64,000 nucleotides of DNA, from assembly GCF_006715055.1 (NCBI RefSeq), contig NZ_VFMN01000001.1, forward strand, positions 2,976,001-3,040,000, read 5' to 3'. Position 1 is the stretch's first letter, and each line of letters begins with the position of its first letter. The translations under genes and the position numbers were made by a program. Shown here piece after piece: positions 27,536-40,002 of this stretch. Source of the stretch: Lapillicoccus jejuensis (GTDB lineage Bacteria > Actinomycetota > Actinomycetes > Actinomycetales > Dermatophilaceae). The notes beneath the pieces are model-generated. The model was not told where the DNA came from and did no database searches. It saw nothing but the letters and a program-made list of their open reading frames with translations.

Positions 27536-27999
27536 ATGCCGAAGACCGCCACGAACACCGACGTCGACCGCGACGCCCTGCTCGACTTCGTCCGGACCCG
27601 CCACCACGTCGTCCTCACGACCTACCGCAAGGACGGCTCTCCGCAGAGCTCGCCCGTCTCCGCCGGCGTGGACCCGCAGGGCCGCATCGTCGTCAGCAGC
27701 TACCCCGAGCGGGCCAAGTCGCGCAACGCCGCCCGCGACCCGCGCGCGAGCGTCCTCGTCCTCAGCGACGACTGGGACGGGCCGTGGGTGCAGGTCGACG
27801 GCACCGCCGAGGTCATCACGCTGCCCGACGCCGTCGAGCCCCTCGTCGACTACTTCCGCTCGATCTCCGGCGAGCACCCCGACTGGGACGAGTACCGGCG
27901 GGCGATGACCGCGCAGGGCAAGTGCCTCATCCGGGTCACCCCACCCGCTGGGGTCCGGTCGCCACCGGCGGCTTCCCGGCCCGGCTCGCTCAGGACTGA
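27536..27999 (+). pseudogene. PPOX-class F420-dependent oxidoreductase, frameshifted near its C-terminus
   Basis: ATG 27536 follows a leaderless -10. The first 135 residues are a split beta-barrel flavin/F420-binding fold (RTRHHVVLTTYRKDGSPQSS, RAKSRNAARDPRASVLVL, GEHPDWDEYRRAMTAQGK). At 27941-27943 the frame breaks: the continuation TRWGPVATGGFPARLAQD lies in the frame one base earlier and ends at 27999, so one base is missing. The lesion follows a run of C's and could be a sequencing error. If real, the original frame runs without a stop into the downstream YjbR-like gene. The family reduces small molecules with F420 or FMN; substrate unknown. Confidence 0.75.
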
Positions 28000-28069
28000 C
28001 CACCGGCCCCGCCGACCGGGTATCGTGCCCGGATCGTCACCTGGAGACGGTGGCGGCCGAGGGGGGCTC

Positions 28070-28474
28070 GTGGACCAGGGGATCGTCGCGCAGGCGACCA
28101 CGCCGCTTCGCGAGCACCCGCTCGTAGAGCGGATCCGCGGCCTGTGCACCGCCTTCCCGGGGACGACGGAGCGGCTCAGCCACGGCGAGCCGGCCTGGTT
28201 CGCCGGGGGCCGCCGGATGTTCGTCGCGTTCGCCGACCACCACCACGACCACCGGGTCGCGGTCTGGGCGGCTGCGCTGGACGGGGTCCAGCGCCACCTG
28301 CTCGAGGACGAGCCGACCCAGTTCTTCGCGCCGCCGTACTACGGCACCCGGGGCTGGATCGGGGTCCGCCTCGACCGCCGACCCGACTGGGACCGCGTCG
28401 AGGTGCTCGTCGAGGAGGCGTGGCGCTGCGTCGCCGGGCCGCGCCTGGTGCGCGCCTACCAGACCCGCCCCTGA
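28070..28474 (+). CDS. MmcQ/YjbR-like protein
   Basis: 134 residues from GTG 28070, with GAGGGG 5 bases upstream; GTG 28025 in frame is an alternative. The sequence shows the YjbR signature: HPLVERIRGLCTAFPGTTERLSHGEPAWFAGGRRMFVAF, then ALDGVQRHLLEDEPTQFFAPPYYGTRGWIGVRLD. The fold resembles a CyaY-like domain and members are often annotated as DNA-binding, but the biochemical role is not established. It is in frame with the shifted upstream PPOX gene with no stop between. Confidence 0.85.
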   Translation: MDQGIVAQATTPLREHPLVERIRGLCTAFPGTTERLSHGEPAWFAGGRRMFVAFADHHHDHRVAVWAAALDGVQRHLLEDEPTQFFAPPYYGTRGWIGVRLDRRPDWDRVEVLVEEAWRCVAGPRLVRAYQTRP

Positions 28475-28482
28475 CGGGCGGG
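28464..28482 (+). terminator. Hairpin with stop codon in its loop
   Basis: A 7-bp stem CCCGCCC/GGGCGGG with loop CTGAC that includes the TGA of the YjbR-like gene. Confidence 0.45.
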
Positions 28483-28537
28483 GCGGCGGACCCCGTACGG
28501 CGCGTCCGGCTGCGGGCCGCGGGGTACCAGCACCGGC

Positions 28538-28741
28538 ATGAGCATCAGCAAGGGCAGCAAGGTCAGCTGGAACACCTCCCAGGGCAAGACCCACGGCAAG
28601 GCCGTGGAGAAGAAGACGAAGGACTTCACCTTCGACGGCCAGGACTTCAAGCCCACCGACGACGACCCGTACTGGATCGTCGAGTCGGAGAAGACCGGGG
28701 CCAAGGCGGCGCACAAGGAGTCGACGCTCGAGGGGAGCTGA
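28538..28741 (+). CDS. DUF2945 / hypervirulence-associated TUDOR-like small protein
   Basis: 67 residues, ATG 28538. The sequence fits the DUF2945 (HVA1, Tudor-like) family: GSKVSWNTSQGKTHGKAVEK, then DPYWIVESEKTGAKAAHKESTLE. It is Lys-rich, with no signal or membrane segment. Family function is unknown; an SH3-like barrel that binds nucleic acid or protein is expected. Confidence 0.88.
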   Translation: MSISKGSKVSWNTSQGKTHGKAVEKKTKDFTFDGQDFKPTDDDPYWIVESEKTGAKAAHKESTLEGS

Positions 28742-28763
28742 CGCCGACCCGGCCGCGCCTGGG

Positions 28764-28769
28764 TAGTGT
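28764..28769 (+). promoter_or_regulatory. Leaderless -10 of the MetE-like gene
   Basis: TAGTGT, 8 bases before GTG 28778. It overlaps the upstream in-frame GTG 28766 and so argues against that start. Confidence 0.45.
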
Positions 28770-28777
28770 CGGCCGGC

Positions 28778-29764
28778 GTGAGCAGCGCCAGCGGGATCGG
28801 GTCGTGGCCGGGCACGGACGTGCGCGAGGTGGTGCGCACGGTGCGCGACCTCCTCGGCGGGGAGGGGGACGTCCCCTACCTGCCCGAGACCCCGGCCCGC
28901 GGTCCGGGCGCCGACCTCGTCGGTCGCGGCGCCACCCGGCTCGTCGAGCTCCCGGTCGACCTGCAGCCCGCGGGCTGGCGGATGGTCGACCGACCGGGTC
29001 GCGACCTCGCGCGGGCGGCGTCGTTCGGTCGGCAGGACCTCGACGAGCTCGCCGAGGCGTACGACGGCTGGACCGGGCCGCTCAAGCTCCAGGTCGCCGG
29101 GCCGTGGACGCTGGCGGCGAGCGTGTGGCTCCCGCGCGGCGACCGCGTCCTCGTCGACGAGGGGGCCCGGCGCGACCTCGCCGACTCGCTCGCCGAGGGG
29201 GTGCGCCAGCACCTCTCCGACGTGCAGCGGCTCGTCCCGGGGGCCGACCTCGTCCTCCAGGTCGACGAGCCGTCGCTGCCCGGCGTGCTCGCCGGGGAGC
29301 TGCCGTCGGCGTCGGGCTACGGCCGGCTGCGCGCCGTCGACCCCGCCGACGCGCTGCCCGTCCTCACCCGGGTCCTCGACGCCGCGGGGGACCGGCGGCG
29401 CGTCGTGCACTGCTGCGCGCCGAACGCGCCGCTGCCGCTGCTGCGCCGGGCCGGCGCCGAGCTCGCCCTCGACGCGGGGCTGCTCACCGACCGCGGCTGG
29501 GAGGGCGTGGCCGTCGCCCTCGAGGAGGGCACCCCCGTGTGGCTGGGAGCCGTCCCGACCGCCGGTGACCTCGCCCCGTCCACGACGCTCGCCGACGCGC
29601 TCGAGCGTCGCTGGCAGCAGCTCGGGCTCGACCCCGCGCTCCAGGACCGGGTGGTGCTCACCCCCGCGTGCGGGCTCGCGACCCTGCCCTACGGGGACGC
29701 CGTACGGCGTCAGCGCGCGGCCACCGAGGTGGCCCGCGAGCTCACCGAGCGCGCGAGCGACTAG
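28778..29764 (+). CDS. MetE C-terminal-like (cobalamin-independent methionine synthase fold) protein
   Basis: 328 residues, about half of MetE; only the C-terminal catalytic barrel is present. The start begins SSASGIGSWPGTD. The zinc-site motifs of the family are recognisable: VHCCAPN (His and Cys) and TPACGLATLPY (distal Cys). LQVDEPSLP is the substrate-side motif. Homologues sit just upstream of ligA in mycobacteria (Rv3015c position). Methyl transfer to a thiol is plausible, but without the N-terminal domain it is unlikely to be a standard methionine synthase. It is convergent with the L,D-transpeptidase gene, with 6 bases between. Confidence 0.85.
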   Translation: MSSASGIGSWPGTDVREVVRTVRDLLGGEGDVPYLPETPARGPGADLVGRGATRLVELPVDLQPAGWRMVDRPGRDLARAASFGRQDLDELAEAYDGWTGPLKLQVAGPWTLAASVWLPRGDRVLVDEGARRDLADSLAEGVRQHLSDVQRLVPGADLVLQVDEPSLPGVLAGELPSASGYGRLRAVDPADALPVLTRVLDAAGDRRRVVHCCAPNAPLPLLRRAGAELALDAGLLTDRGWEGVAVALEEGTPVWLGAVPTAGDLAPSTTLADALERRWQQLGLDPALQDRVVLTPACGLATLPYGDAVRRQRAATEVARELTERASD

Positions 29765-29770
29765 GCGCCG

Positions 29771-33381
<3,611 letters not shown>

Positions 33382-33430
33382 CGGCTACCCTCCGTCGTCA
33401 CGGCGAGGACGCGAGGGGGGTGGTCGCCGG

Positions 33431-34120
33431 ATGATCGAGTGGCTGCCGCGCCGGCCCTTCGAGGGGGACGGCTGGTCCGGCCTCGGGCCCCCGCGCAAGG
33501 GCGGGGCGATGCCGCACGCCGGCATCGTGCAGGGCGGGCCGGGTGTCGTCGTGCCCGTGCGGCCACTGGACCTGCGGCTGGGGAGCCTGCGCGGCGACGG
33601 GTTCGCGGTGCTGGTCGGGGGCGGTTTCGCCTGGAACGGCATCGGTCTGCACCACGTCTACATCGCGTCGGCGATCGGCGCCCTGTTCGCGCTGGGGGGT
33701 GCTCGCCGGGCCGGGCACCGGCTGATCGCCTCCCGACGGCACCCGTCCCTGTCGCTCGGCGAGACCGGCGTCGAGACCGGCGGCCTCTTCGTCCCGTGGT
33801 CGGGGGTCGAGGAGGTCGTCACCTTCCACGCCCGCGGGATGGACGCCGAGGGGAAGAAGCGGACGTGGAACCACCTCGCGCTGCGGGTGCGCGACTTCGA
33901 CGCCGTCGTCGGCCTGCCGCCGTCGCGCGCCGGGCTGGCCAACCTCACCCGGCGACGCCTGCTGCTCGTCGCCGAGGCGAGCGAGCTGACCGACCCGCGG
34001 ACCGTCGCGTCGGCGCTGCGGCTCCTCGTCAAGCGGCCGGAGGCGCGGTTGCTGCTGTCGGGTCCGGAGGGTGTGCGGCTGCTCACGCACGGCGCCCTGC
34101 ACGGAGGGGGGTTGTCGTGA
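33431..34120 (+). CDS. Hypothetical protein, first of a tandem paralogue pair
   Basis: 229 residues, ATG 33431 preceded by a GAGGGGGG ribosome site, with TACCCT (33386) as a possible -10. It begins MIEWLPR, has two weak hydrophobic stretches (about 57-100) and then a soluble domain containing RRHPSLSLGETGVETGGLFVPWSGVEEVVTF and LANLTRRRLLLVAEASEL. The middle resembles PH-like membrane-associated domains. The next gene is a diverged copy. I do not recognise a characterised family. Confidence 0.75.
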   Translation: MIEWLPRRPFEGDGWSGLGPPRKGGAMPHAGIVQGGPGVVVPVRPLDLRLGSLRGDGFAVLVGGGFAWNGIGLHHVYIASAIGALFALGGARRAGHRLIASRRHPSLSLGETGVETGGLFVPWSGVEEVVTFHARGMDAEGKKRTWNHLALRVRDFDAVVGLPPSRAGLANLTRRRLLLVAEASELTDPRTVASALRLLVKRPEARLLLSGPEGVRLLTHGALHGGGLS

Positions 34121-34797
34121 TCGAGTGGCTGCCGCGGTGGCCGCGCGACGGCAACGGGTGGCGCGACAGCAGGGGCACGCTGCTGGCGGGCGAGCCGCAC
34201 CCGGGCACCGTCCGGGGTCGCACCGGCGTCGTCGTCCCGGTGCACCGGCGCGAGCCGGAGTCCGGGTCCTACGGCCGGCCGGCGCTGGCCGCCGCCGGCG
34301 GCACGGCGGTCGGCGTGTACTGGGGGTTCGAGCACGGGATCGTGTTCCCCACGGTCGGCGCTGCCGTGGTCGGGCTCTCCGGGATCACGGCGGCAGCCAG
34401 GCGCTGGGCCGCGTTGCGCCGGCACCCGTCGCTTCGGGTCGACGAGACGGGGATCGAGACCGGCGGGCTGTTCGTGCCGTGGTCGGTCGTCGAGGCCGTC
34501 GTCGCGCACACGGCGCGCGGTGGTCGGGGACGCGGCGACACGAGACCGTCGCGCAACCTCCTCGCTCTGCGGGTGTCCGAGTTCGACAACGTGCAGGGTC
34601 TGACCCCGGTCCGGGCGGGCGCCGCCAACCTCACCCGCCGCCGGCTGCTCATGGTCGCCGAGGCGGCCGAGCTGCGTCGTCCGCGCGAGACGTTCGAGGC
34701 GCTGCGCCTCCTCGTCCGCCGGCCCGAGGCTCGGCTGCTGCTCGCCGGTCCCGAAGGGGTCCGGCTGTTCACCGAGGGGACCTTGCACCTGGACTGA
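34117..34797 (+). CDS. Hypothetical protein, second of a tandem paralogue pair
   Basis: 226 residues from GTG 34117, overlapping the previous stop (GTGA). It is colinear with the upstream protein: both start with IEWLPR, both have RRHPSL...ETGxETGGLFVPWS, then ANLTRRRLL, a LRLLVxRPEARLLL segment and GPEGVRL near the end. Two hydrophobic segments lie at about 50-90. The pair arose by tandem duplication, and the coupling suggests the products work together, possibly as a heteromer at the membrane. Confidence 0.75.
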   Translation: MIEWLPRWPRDGNGWRDSRGTLLAGEPHPGTVRGRTGVVVPVHRREPESGSYGRPALAAAGGTAVGVYWGFEHGIVFPTVGAAVVGLSGITAAARRWAALRRHPSLRVDETGIETGGLFVPWSVVEAVVAHTARGGRGRGDTRPSRNLLALRVSEFDNVQGLTPVRAGAANLTRRRLLMVAEAAELRRPRETFEALRLLVRRPEARLLLAGPEGVRLFTEGTLHLD

Positions 34798-34810
34798 CGG
34801 GTACGGGCCC

Positions 34811-35893
34811 TCAGCTCGCGAACGGGTCGGCGTACCGGCCGCGCAGCGCGCTGTGGGCGAGGACGAAGTCGGCGTACCAGCGGGTGTCCCTGGACGTCAG
34901 CCCCGTCGCCGCGCGGGCGAGACCGGCGAGGTGCGCGTGCAGCCCCGCCGCGTAGCCGACGGCGTTGCCCGTCACCCCCTCCTCGCGCCAGGTGACGAGG
35001 GTGCCCGGCCGGCCGTCGCGCTGCTGCGGCTCCAGGGTGAGGGTCATCAGCGACGCGGTGCCGGTGCCGTCCCAGCGCCAGCTCACGGCGAGCTCGTACG
35101 GCGCGGCGCAGCGACGGACCTCACCGGTCGCCGCGCCCTGGTCGAAGGTGCACCGGAAGGTGCCCCCGACCCGCGGGTCGACCTGCGCCGTCGTCGCGTA
35201 CCAGCGCTCGAGGGCCGGACCGCTCGAGACGCACTCCCAGACGGCCCCGGGCGAGGCGGCGACCCACCGCCGCGTGCACAGCGTCGCCGGCTCGCCGTCC
35301 CCGCCGGTGACCTCGGGCAGCGGGTACGGCGTCGCCTCGTCCTGCCAGTGGGGGGCGAGGGCGGCCTCGAGGTCCGCGAAGCCGGGGTCGGAGCCGATGA
35401 CCGCGGCGTCGAGGCGCAGCAGGAGGTCCTCCCAGCCGGCGCCGTACCCGCGTGCGGCGGGCTCGTCGAGGACCAGGTGCTCGAGCACGAGCTCGGTGCG
35501 CTCGGGGTCGGCGTCGACGGGGCGCAGCCGCAGGTCGACGAGGCTGGGCTCCTCGTCCTCCCAGGCCCAGCGCACGGTGAGCCGGTGCGGAGGGTCGCAG
35601 TGCACGACGCGCAGGCGGGCGAACCCCGTCGTCGCGTCGGCGTCCGGGGGTTGCTGCGCGGCCGCGCCCATGACGAGGCGCAGCTCGGCGCCCTCGCGCC
35701 GGTCGCCCTCGGGGCGCCCGAGCCAGCGGACCAGGCGGGCCGGGTCGGTCCAGCAGGACCAGAGGTCGGCGACGTCGGTGGGATAGGTGCGCGAGACCCG
35801 CAGACCGGACCGGACACCGAGCCGGACGACCTCACGGGTCGTCCCGGCGACGGCGGCCGAGAGGTCGGCAGGGGAGCGGCGGGTGGTGGTCAT
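34811..35893 (-). CDS. Double SRPBCC (AHSA1-like) protein
   Basis: 360 residues. Two START/AHSA1-type domains lie in tandem: residues about 25-165 (VSRTYPTDVADLWSCWTDPARLVRWLG) and about 190-345 (RRWVAASPGAVWECVSSGPALERWYATT). These folds bind hydrophobic ligands or stabilise proteins. The ATG overlaps the stop of the ArsR-type gene upstream, the standard arsR-ahsA1 pairing, so it is coregulated with that gene. Ligand unknown. Confidence 0.9.
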   Translation of the reverse strand: MTTTRRSPADLSAAVAGTTREVVRLGVRSGLRVSRTYPTDVADLWSCWTDPARLVRWLGRPEGDRREGAELRLVMGAAAQQPPDADATTGFARLRVVHCDPPHRLTVRWAWEDEEPSLVDLRLRPVDADPERTELVLEHLVLDEPAARGYGAGWEDLLLRLDAAVIGSDPGFADLEAALAPHWQDEATPYPLPEVTGGDGEPATLCTRRWVAASPGAVWECVSSGPALERWYATTAQVDPRVGGTFRCTFDQGAATGEVRRCAAPYELAVSWRWDGTGTASLMTLTLEPQQRDGRPGTLVTWREEGVTGNAVGYAAGLHAHLAGLARAATGLTSRDTRWYADFVLAHSALRGRYADPFAS

Positions 35894-36246
35894 GAGGGCT
35901 CCTCGGTGTGCGTGGTCGGGGGACGTCGCCGCCCGCGGGCCACCTCGGTGGCGAGGGCGTCGAGGCGGTGGTCCCAGAAGGGGCGGTAGCGGGCGAGCCA
36001 GGCGTCGACCTCCGCCCAGGGGCGCTCGCCGACGGCGTACAGGCGGCGCGTGCCCGCGGGGGTGACGGTGGCGAAGCCGGCCTCGCGGAGCACGCGGAGG
36101 TGCTGCGAGACGGCCGGGTGGCTGATGCCGACCTCCTCGTGGAGGCGTGCGGCGAGCTCGCCGGCGGGGACGGGTTCGCCCGCGTCGGCGATCAGCTCGA
36201 GCAGGCGTCGGCGGACCGGGTCGCCGAGGACGTCGAAGGCGTGCAC
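35890..36246 (-). CDS. ArsR-family helix-turn-helix regulator
   Basis: 118 residues from GTG 36246. The start is fixed by an excellent promoter whose -10 ends 6 bases upstream. It has a winged HTH: DPVRRRLLELIAD, then ELAARLHEEVGISHPAVSQHLRVLREAGFATVTPAGTRRLY. There are no metal-binding cysteines, so it is not a classic metal sensor; it belongs to the type paired with SRPBCC proteins. Autoregulation at the ACTTAATGA repeats is likely. Confidence 0.92.
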   Translation of the reverse strand: MHAFDVLGDPVRRRLLELIADAGEPVPAGELAARLHEEVGISHPAVSQHLRVLREAGFATVTPAGTRRLYAVGERPWAEVDAWLARYRPFWDHRLDALATEVARGRRRPPTTHTEEPS

Positions 36247-36252
36247 AGGCCC

Positions 36253-36291
36253 ATCGTTCGCTCTGAACTTAATGAAGTCAAGACTTAATGA
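36253..36291 (-). promoter_or_regulatory. ArsR promoter with flanking direct repeats
   Basis: On the minus strand, TTGACT (36276-36281), 17-base spacer, AACGAT (36253-36258), 6 bases, GTG: a leaderless start. On the plus strand ACTTAATGA occurs at 36267-36275 and 36283-36291, 16 bp apart and bracketing the -35, which makes it a likely ArsR operator. Confidence 0.65.
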
Positions 36292-36329
36292 GACGAGGGA
36301 CCGTGCGTCACCCGCGCGAGCCACTTCAC

Positions 36330-36335
36330 TAGACT
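36330..36335 (+). promoter_or_regulatory. Leaderless -10 of gatC
   Basis: TAGACT, 7 bases before ATG 36343. Confidence 0.55.
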
Positions 36336-36342
36336 CGGGCGC

Positions 36343-36636
36343 ATGGCCCTCTCCCGTGACGACGTCGCGCACCTGGCGTCGCTCGCCCGCATCGAGCTCG
36401 GCGAGGCCGAGCTCGACCGCATGCTCGGCGAGCTCAGCGTCATCCTCGACTCCGTAGCGAAGGTCCAGCAGGCGCCGACCGAGGGCGTGGAGCCCATGTC
36501 GCACCCGATGCCGCTGACCAACGTCACCCGCCCCGACGAGGTCCGCCCCGGCCTCAGCGCCCCCGAGGCGCTGTCCGGCGCGCCCGAGCAGGAGCAGCAG
36601 CGCTTCCTCGTCCCCCGCATCCTCGACGAGGAGTGA
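36343..36636 (+). CDS. gatC: Asp/Glu-tRNA amidotransferase subunit C
   Basis: 97 residues. The GatC pattern is clear: [22 protein letters not shown], then [19 protein letters not shown] and a short C-terminus ending PRILDEE. It stabilises the GatA-GatB complex. It is the first gene of gatCAB and its stop overlaps the GTG of gatA. The leaderless ATG follows a TAGACT -10. Confidence 0.95.
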   Translation: MALSRDDVAHLASLARIELGEAELDRMLGELSVILDSVAKVQQAPTEGVEPMSHPMPLTNVTRPDEVRPGLSAPEALSGAPEQEQQRFLVPRILDEE

Positions 36637-38162
36637 GCACCCCCGTGACCACCACCCGTGACCTCACGCGCCTCAGCGCGGCCGAGATGGCCAGCCTGCT
36701 CTCGACCCGCGAGGTCAGCGCGGTCGAGCTGACCCAGGCCCACCTGGACCGCACCGCCGCCGTCGACGGCGCCGTCCACTCCTACCTGCACGTCGACCAG
36801 GTCGGCGCGCTCGCGCAGGCCGAGGCGGTCGACCGCGCCCGCGCCGCGGGGGAGGACCTGCACGTCCTCGCCGGCGTCCCGGTCGCCGTCAAGGACGTCA
36901 TGACGACGAGGGGCCTGCCGACGACGTGCGGCAGCCGCGTCCTCGAGGGCTGGATCCCGCCGTACGACGCCACGCTCGTCACCAAGCTGCGCGAGGCCGG
37001 CATGCCGATCCTCGGCAAGACCAACATGGACGAGTTCGCCATGGGCTCCTCGACGGAGCACTCGGCCTACGGCCCGAGCCACAACCCGTGGGACCTCGAG
37101 CGGATCCCCGGCGGCTCTGGCGGCGGCAGCTCGAGCGTCGTCGCGTCGTTCCAGGCGCCGCTCGCGATCGGCACCGACACCGGCGGCTCGATCCGCCAGC
37201 CGGCGGCCGTCACCGGCACGGTGGGCACCAAGCCGACGTACGGCGGCGTCTCGCGCTACGGGCTCGTCGCGCTCGCCTCCAGCCTGGACCAGGCCGGACC
37301 GTGTGCGCGGACGGTGCTCGACACCGCGCTGCTGCACGCCGTCATCGGCGGGCACGACCCGCGCGACTCGACCTCGATCGACGCGCCGGTGCCGCCGGTC
37401 GTCGAGGCGGCCCGCCGCGCCGACGTCTCCGGCATGACCCTCGGCATCGTCAAGCAGCTCGGTGGCGAGGGCTACCAGCCCGGCGTCCGGGCCCGCTTCG
37501 ACGAGGCCGTGCAGCTGCTGGTCGACCGCGGCGCCAAGGTCGTCGAGGTCGACTGCCCCAGCTTCGACTACGCGCTCGCGGCGTACTACCTCATCCTCCC
37601 GAGCGAGGCGAGCAGCAACCTCGCCAAGTTCGACGCCATGCGCTACGGCCTGCGGGTCGGGCCGTCGGGCGTCGACGCGCCGAGCGCCGAGCAGGTCATG
37701 GCGGCCAGCCGCGAGGCCGGCTTCGGCGACGAGGTCAAGCGCCGCATCATCCTCGGCACCTACGCGCTGTCCTCGGGCTACTACGACGCCTACTACGGGC
37801 AGGCGCAGAAGGTCCGCCGGCTCATCGCGGACGACTTCGCCAAGGCCTACGAGACCGCCGACGTGCTGCTCAGCCCGACCGCGCCGACGACGGCGTTCAA
37901 GATCGGCGAGAAGCTCGACGACCCGCTGGCGATGTACCTCAACGACGTCGCGACGATCCCGGCGAACCTCGCCGGCGTCCCCGGCATGTCGGTCCCGAGC
38001 GGCCTCGCCGACGAGGACGGGCTGCCGACCGGTCTGCAGATCCTCGCGCCGGCGACCGCCGACGAGCGGCTCTACACCGTCGGCGCCGCCCTGGAGTCGG
38101 CCCTGCACGAGCGGTGGGGCGGCCCGCTGCTCGCGAAGGCCCCCGAGCTGAAGGAGTCCTGA
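36633..38162 (+). CDS. gatA: Asp/Glu-tRNA amidotransferase subunit A
   Basis: 509 residues. An amidase-signature enzyme with the Ser-cisSer-Lys triad in VAVKDVM and [13 protein letters not shown] ... [12 protein letters not shown]. It releases ammonia from glutamine, which GatB uses to amidate misacylated Asp-tRNA(Asn) or Glu-tRNA(Gln). GTG 36633 overlaps the gatC stop, and its own stop overlaps the gatB ATG, so all three subunits are coupled. Confidence 0.97.
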   Translation: MSTPVTTTRDLTRLSAAEMASLLSTREVSAVELTQAHLDRTAAVDGAVHSYLHVDQVGALAQAEAVDRARAAGEDLHVLAGVPVAVKDVMTTRGLPTTCGSRVLEGWIPPYDATLVTKLREAGMPILGKTNMDEFAMGSSTEHSAYGPSHNPWDLERIPGGSGGGSSSVVASFQAPLAIGTDTGGSIRQPAAVTGTVGTKPTYGGVSRYGLVALASSLDQAGPCARTVLDTALLHAVIGGHDPRDSTSIDAPVPPVVEAARRADVSGMTLGIVKQLGGEGYQPGVRARFDEAVQLLVDRGAKVVEVDCPSFDYALAAYYLILPSEASSNLAKFDAMRYGLRVGPSGVDAPSAEQVMAASREAGFGDEVKRRIILGTYALSSGYYDAYYGQAQKVRRLIADDFAKAYETADVLLSPTAPTTAFKIGEKLDDPLAMYLNDVATIPANLAGVPGMSVPSGLADEDGLPTGLQILAPATADERLYTVGAALESALHERWGGPLLAKAPELKES

Positions 38163-39718
38163 TGACCCTCACCCACGGCCTCGGCCAGGACGACCTCGTC
38201 GCGTACGACGACGTGCTCGCGTCGTACGACCCGGTGATGGGTCTCGAGGTGCACGTCGAGCTCGGCACGGCGACCAAGATGTTCTGCGGGTGCGCGACCG
38301 CGTTCGGCGCCGAGCCCAACACGCAGGTCTGCCCCGTGTGCCTCGGCCTGCCCGGTGCCCTGCCGGTCGTCAACGAGGTCGCCGTCGAGTCGGCGATCCG
38401 GATCGGCCTGGCGCTGCACTGCTCGGTCATGCCGTGGAGCCGCTTCGCGCGGAAGAACTACTTCTACCCCGACATGCCGAAGAACTTCCAGACGTCCCAG
38501 TACGACGAGCCGATCGTGCACGACGGCCACCTCGACGTCGAGCTCGACGACGGGACGACCTTCCGGGTCGAGATCGAGCGCGCGCACATGGAGGAGGACA
38601 CCGGCAAGTCGCTGCACATCGGCGGCGCCACCGGTCGCATCCACGGCGCCGACTACTCGCTGGTCGACTACAACCGCGCCGGGATCCCGCTGGTGGAGAT
38701 CGTCACCAAGCCGATCCGCGGGGCGGGGGAGCGTGCGCCGGAGGTGGCGCGCGCGTTCGTCACGCAGCTGCGCGACCTGCTCAAGGCGCTCGACGTGTCC
38801 GACGTGAAGATGGAGCAGGGCTCGATGCGCGCGGACGTCAACGTCTCGCTGCGCCCGAAGGCCGCAGCCGGCGAGGACCAGGACGCCGTCCCGCTCGGCA
38901 CCCGCACGGAGACGAAGAACGTCAACTCGTTCCGGTCGGTGGAGCGAGCGGTGCGCTACGAGATGATGCGGCACGCCGCCGTGCTGTCGCGCGGGGAGCG
39001 GATCCTGCAGGAGACGCGGCACTGGCACGAGGACACCGGCCTGACGACGAGCGGCCGGCCGAAGTCGGACGCCGACGACTACCGCTACTTCCCCGAGCCG
39101 GACCTGGTGCCGGTGGCGCCGAGCGAGGAGCTGGTGGAGCGGTTGCGCGGGACGCTGCCCGAGCCGCCGGCGCAGCGCCGTCGACGCCTGCAGACCGAGT
39201 GGGGCTACAGCGACCTCGAGATGCGCGACGTGCTCAACGCGGGCGCGGTCGAGCTCATCGAGGCGACGGTCGCCGCCGGGGCGACCCCGGCGGGCGCGCG
39301 CAAGTGGTGGATGGGTGAGCCGTCGCGGCGCGCCAACGCCGAGGCTCAGGACGTCGTCACGTACGCCGCCGCCGTGGGCGTCACGCCCGCGCACATCGCC
39401 GAGCTCGAGGGGCTCGTGACGAGCGGGCGCCTCAACGACCAGCTGGCCCGTCAGGTCCTCGACGGCGTCCTCGCCGGCGAGGGCACCTCGACGGCCGTCG
39501 CCGACGCCCGCGGGCTGCAGCTCGTGCAGGACTCCGGCGCGCTCGAGGCGGCGGTCGACGAGGTCATCGCCGCGAATCCCGATGTCGCGGACAAGATCCG
39601 TGACGGCAAGGTCCAGGCCGCCGGTGCCCTCATCGGTCAGGTGATGAAGGCGACGAAGGGTCAGGCCGACGCCGGCAAGGCGCGGGCGCTGATCCTGGAG
39701 CGTCTCGGTCAGGGCTGA
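38162..39718 (+). CDS. gatB: Asp/Glu-tRNA amidotransferase subunit B
   Basis: 518 residues, ATG overlapping the gatA stop. The cradle domain starts [24 protein letters not shown] and contains [19 protein letters not shown], with the zinc cysteines, then [16 protein letters not shown] and [15 protein letters not shown]. The helical and YqeY-like tail (about 400-518) ends [20 protein letters not shown]. It activates the side chain of the misacylated aminoacyl-tRNA with ATP and amidates it. Confidence 0.97.
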   Translation: MTLTHGLGQDDLVAYDDVLASYDPVMGLEVHVELGTATKMFCGCATAFGAEPNTQVCPVCLGLPGALPVVNEVAVESAIRIGLALHCSVMPWSRFARKNYFYPDMPKNFQTSQYDEPIVHDGHLDVELDDGTTFRVEIERAHMEEDTGKSLHIGGATGRIHGADYSLVDYNRAGIPLVEIVTKPIRGAGERAPEVARAFVTQLRDLLKALDVSDVKMEQGSMRADVNVSLRPKAAAGEDQDAVPLGTRTETKNVNSFRSVERAVRYEMMRHAAVLSRGERILQETRHWHEDTGLTTSGRPKSDADDYRYFPEPDLVPVAPSEELVERLRGTLPEPPAQRRRRLQTEWGYSDLEMRDVLNAGAVELIEATVAAGATPAGARKWWMGEPSRRANAEAQDVVTYAAAVGVTPAHIAELEGLVTSGRLNDQLARQVLDGVLAGEGTSTAVADARGLQLVQDSGALEAAVDEVIAANPDVADKIRDGKVQAAGALIGQVMKATKGQADAGKARALILERLGQG

Positions 39719-39740
39719 CGCACGGGACCGGTGCCGTCAG
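39715..39740. terminator. Terminator hairpin after gatB
   Basis: CTGACG-CAC pairs with GTG-C-CGTCAG around a short loop, with one bulge; the gatB TGA is in the left arm. It lies between convergent gatB and the antitoxin-like gene. Confidence 0.45.
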
Positions 39741-39749
39741 CAGGGCGCA

Positions 39750-39992
39750 TCAGGAACCGAAGCGCTGCTGGGCGGCCTGACGCGTGATGTCCAGCGCGGC
39801 GCCGATGACGGTCCAGGAGTCGCCCGCCTCTCGCGCGGCAGCCACCGCCTCGCGGAGCTCGTCCTCAGCCTCTGCGAGGTTGTCCCGGGCCGCGAGGATG
39901 CGCCGAAAGGGAGCCGCATCGCGTGCAGGGTGGGTCGCCGGGTCGAGCTGGTCGAGTCCGGTGCGGTGCTGGTCGGACTTCGTCGTGGGCAT
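39750..39992 (-). CDS. Helix-turn-helix antitoxin-like protein
   Basis: 80 residues from ATG 39992, with GAGG about 8 bases upstream; GTG 40001 is a poorer alternative. A charged helical N-terminus (ILAARDNLAEAEDELREAVAAAREA) is followed by a small HTH, GDSWTVIGAALDITRQAAQQRFG, a form common in actinobacterial antitoxins. It starts 10 bases after the stop of the toxin-like reading frame, in the toxin-first order. With the toxin frame broken, it may persist as a solitary regulator. The antitoxin role is inferred from the pairing. Confidence 0.7.
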   Translation of the reverse strand: MPTTKSDQHRTGLDQLDPATHPARDAAPFRRILAARDNLAEAEDELREAVAAAREAGDSWTVIGAALDITRQAAQQRFGS

Positions 39993-40002
39993 CAGGTGCA
40001 CC

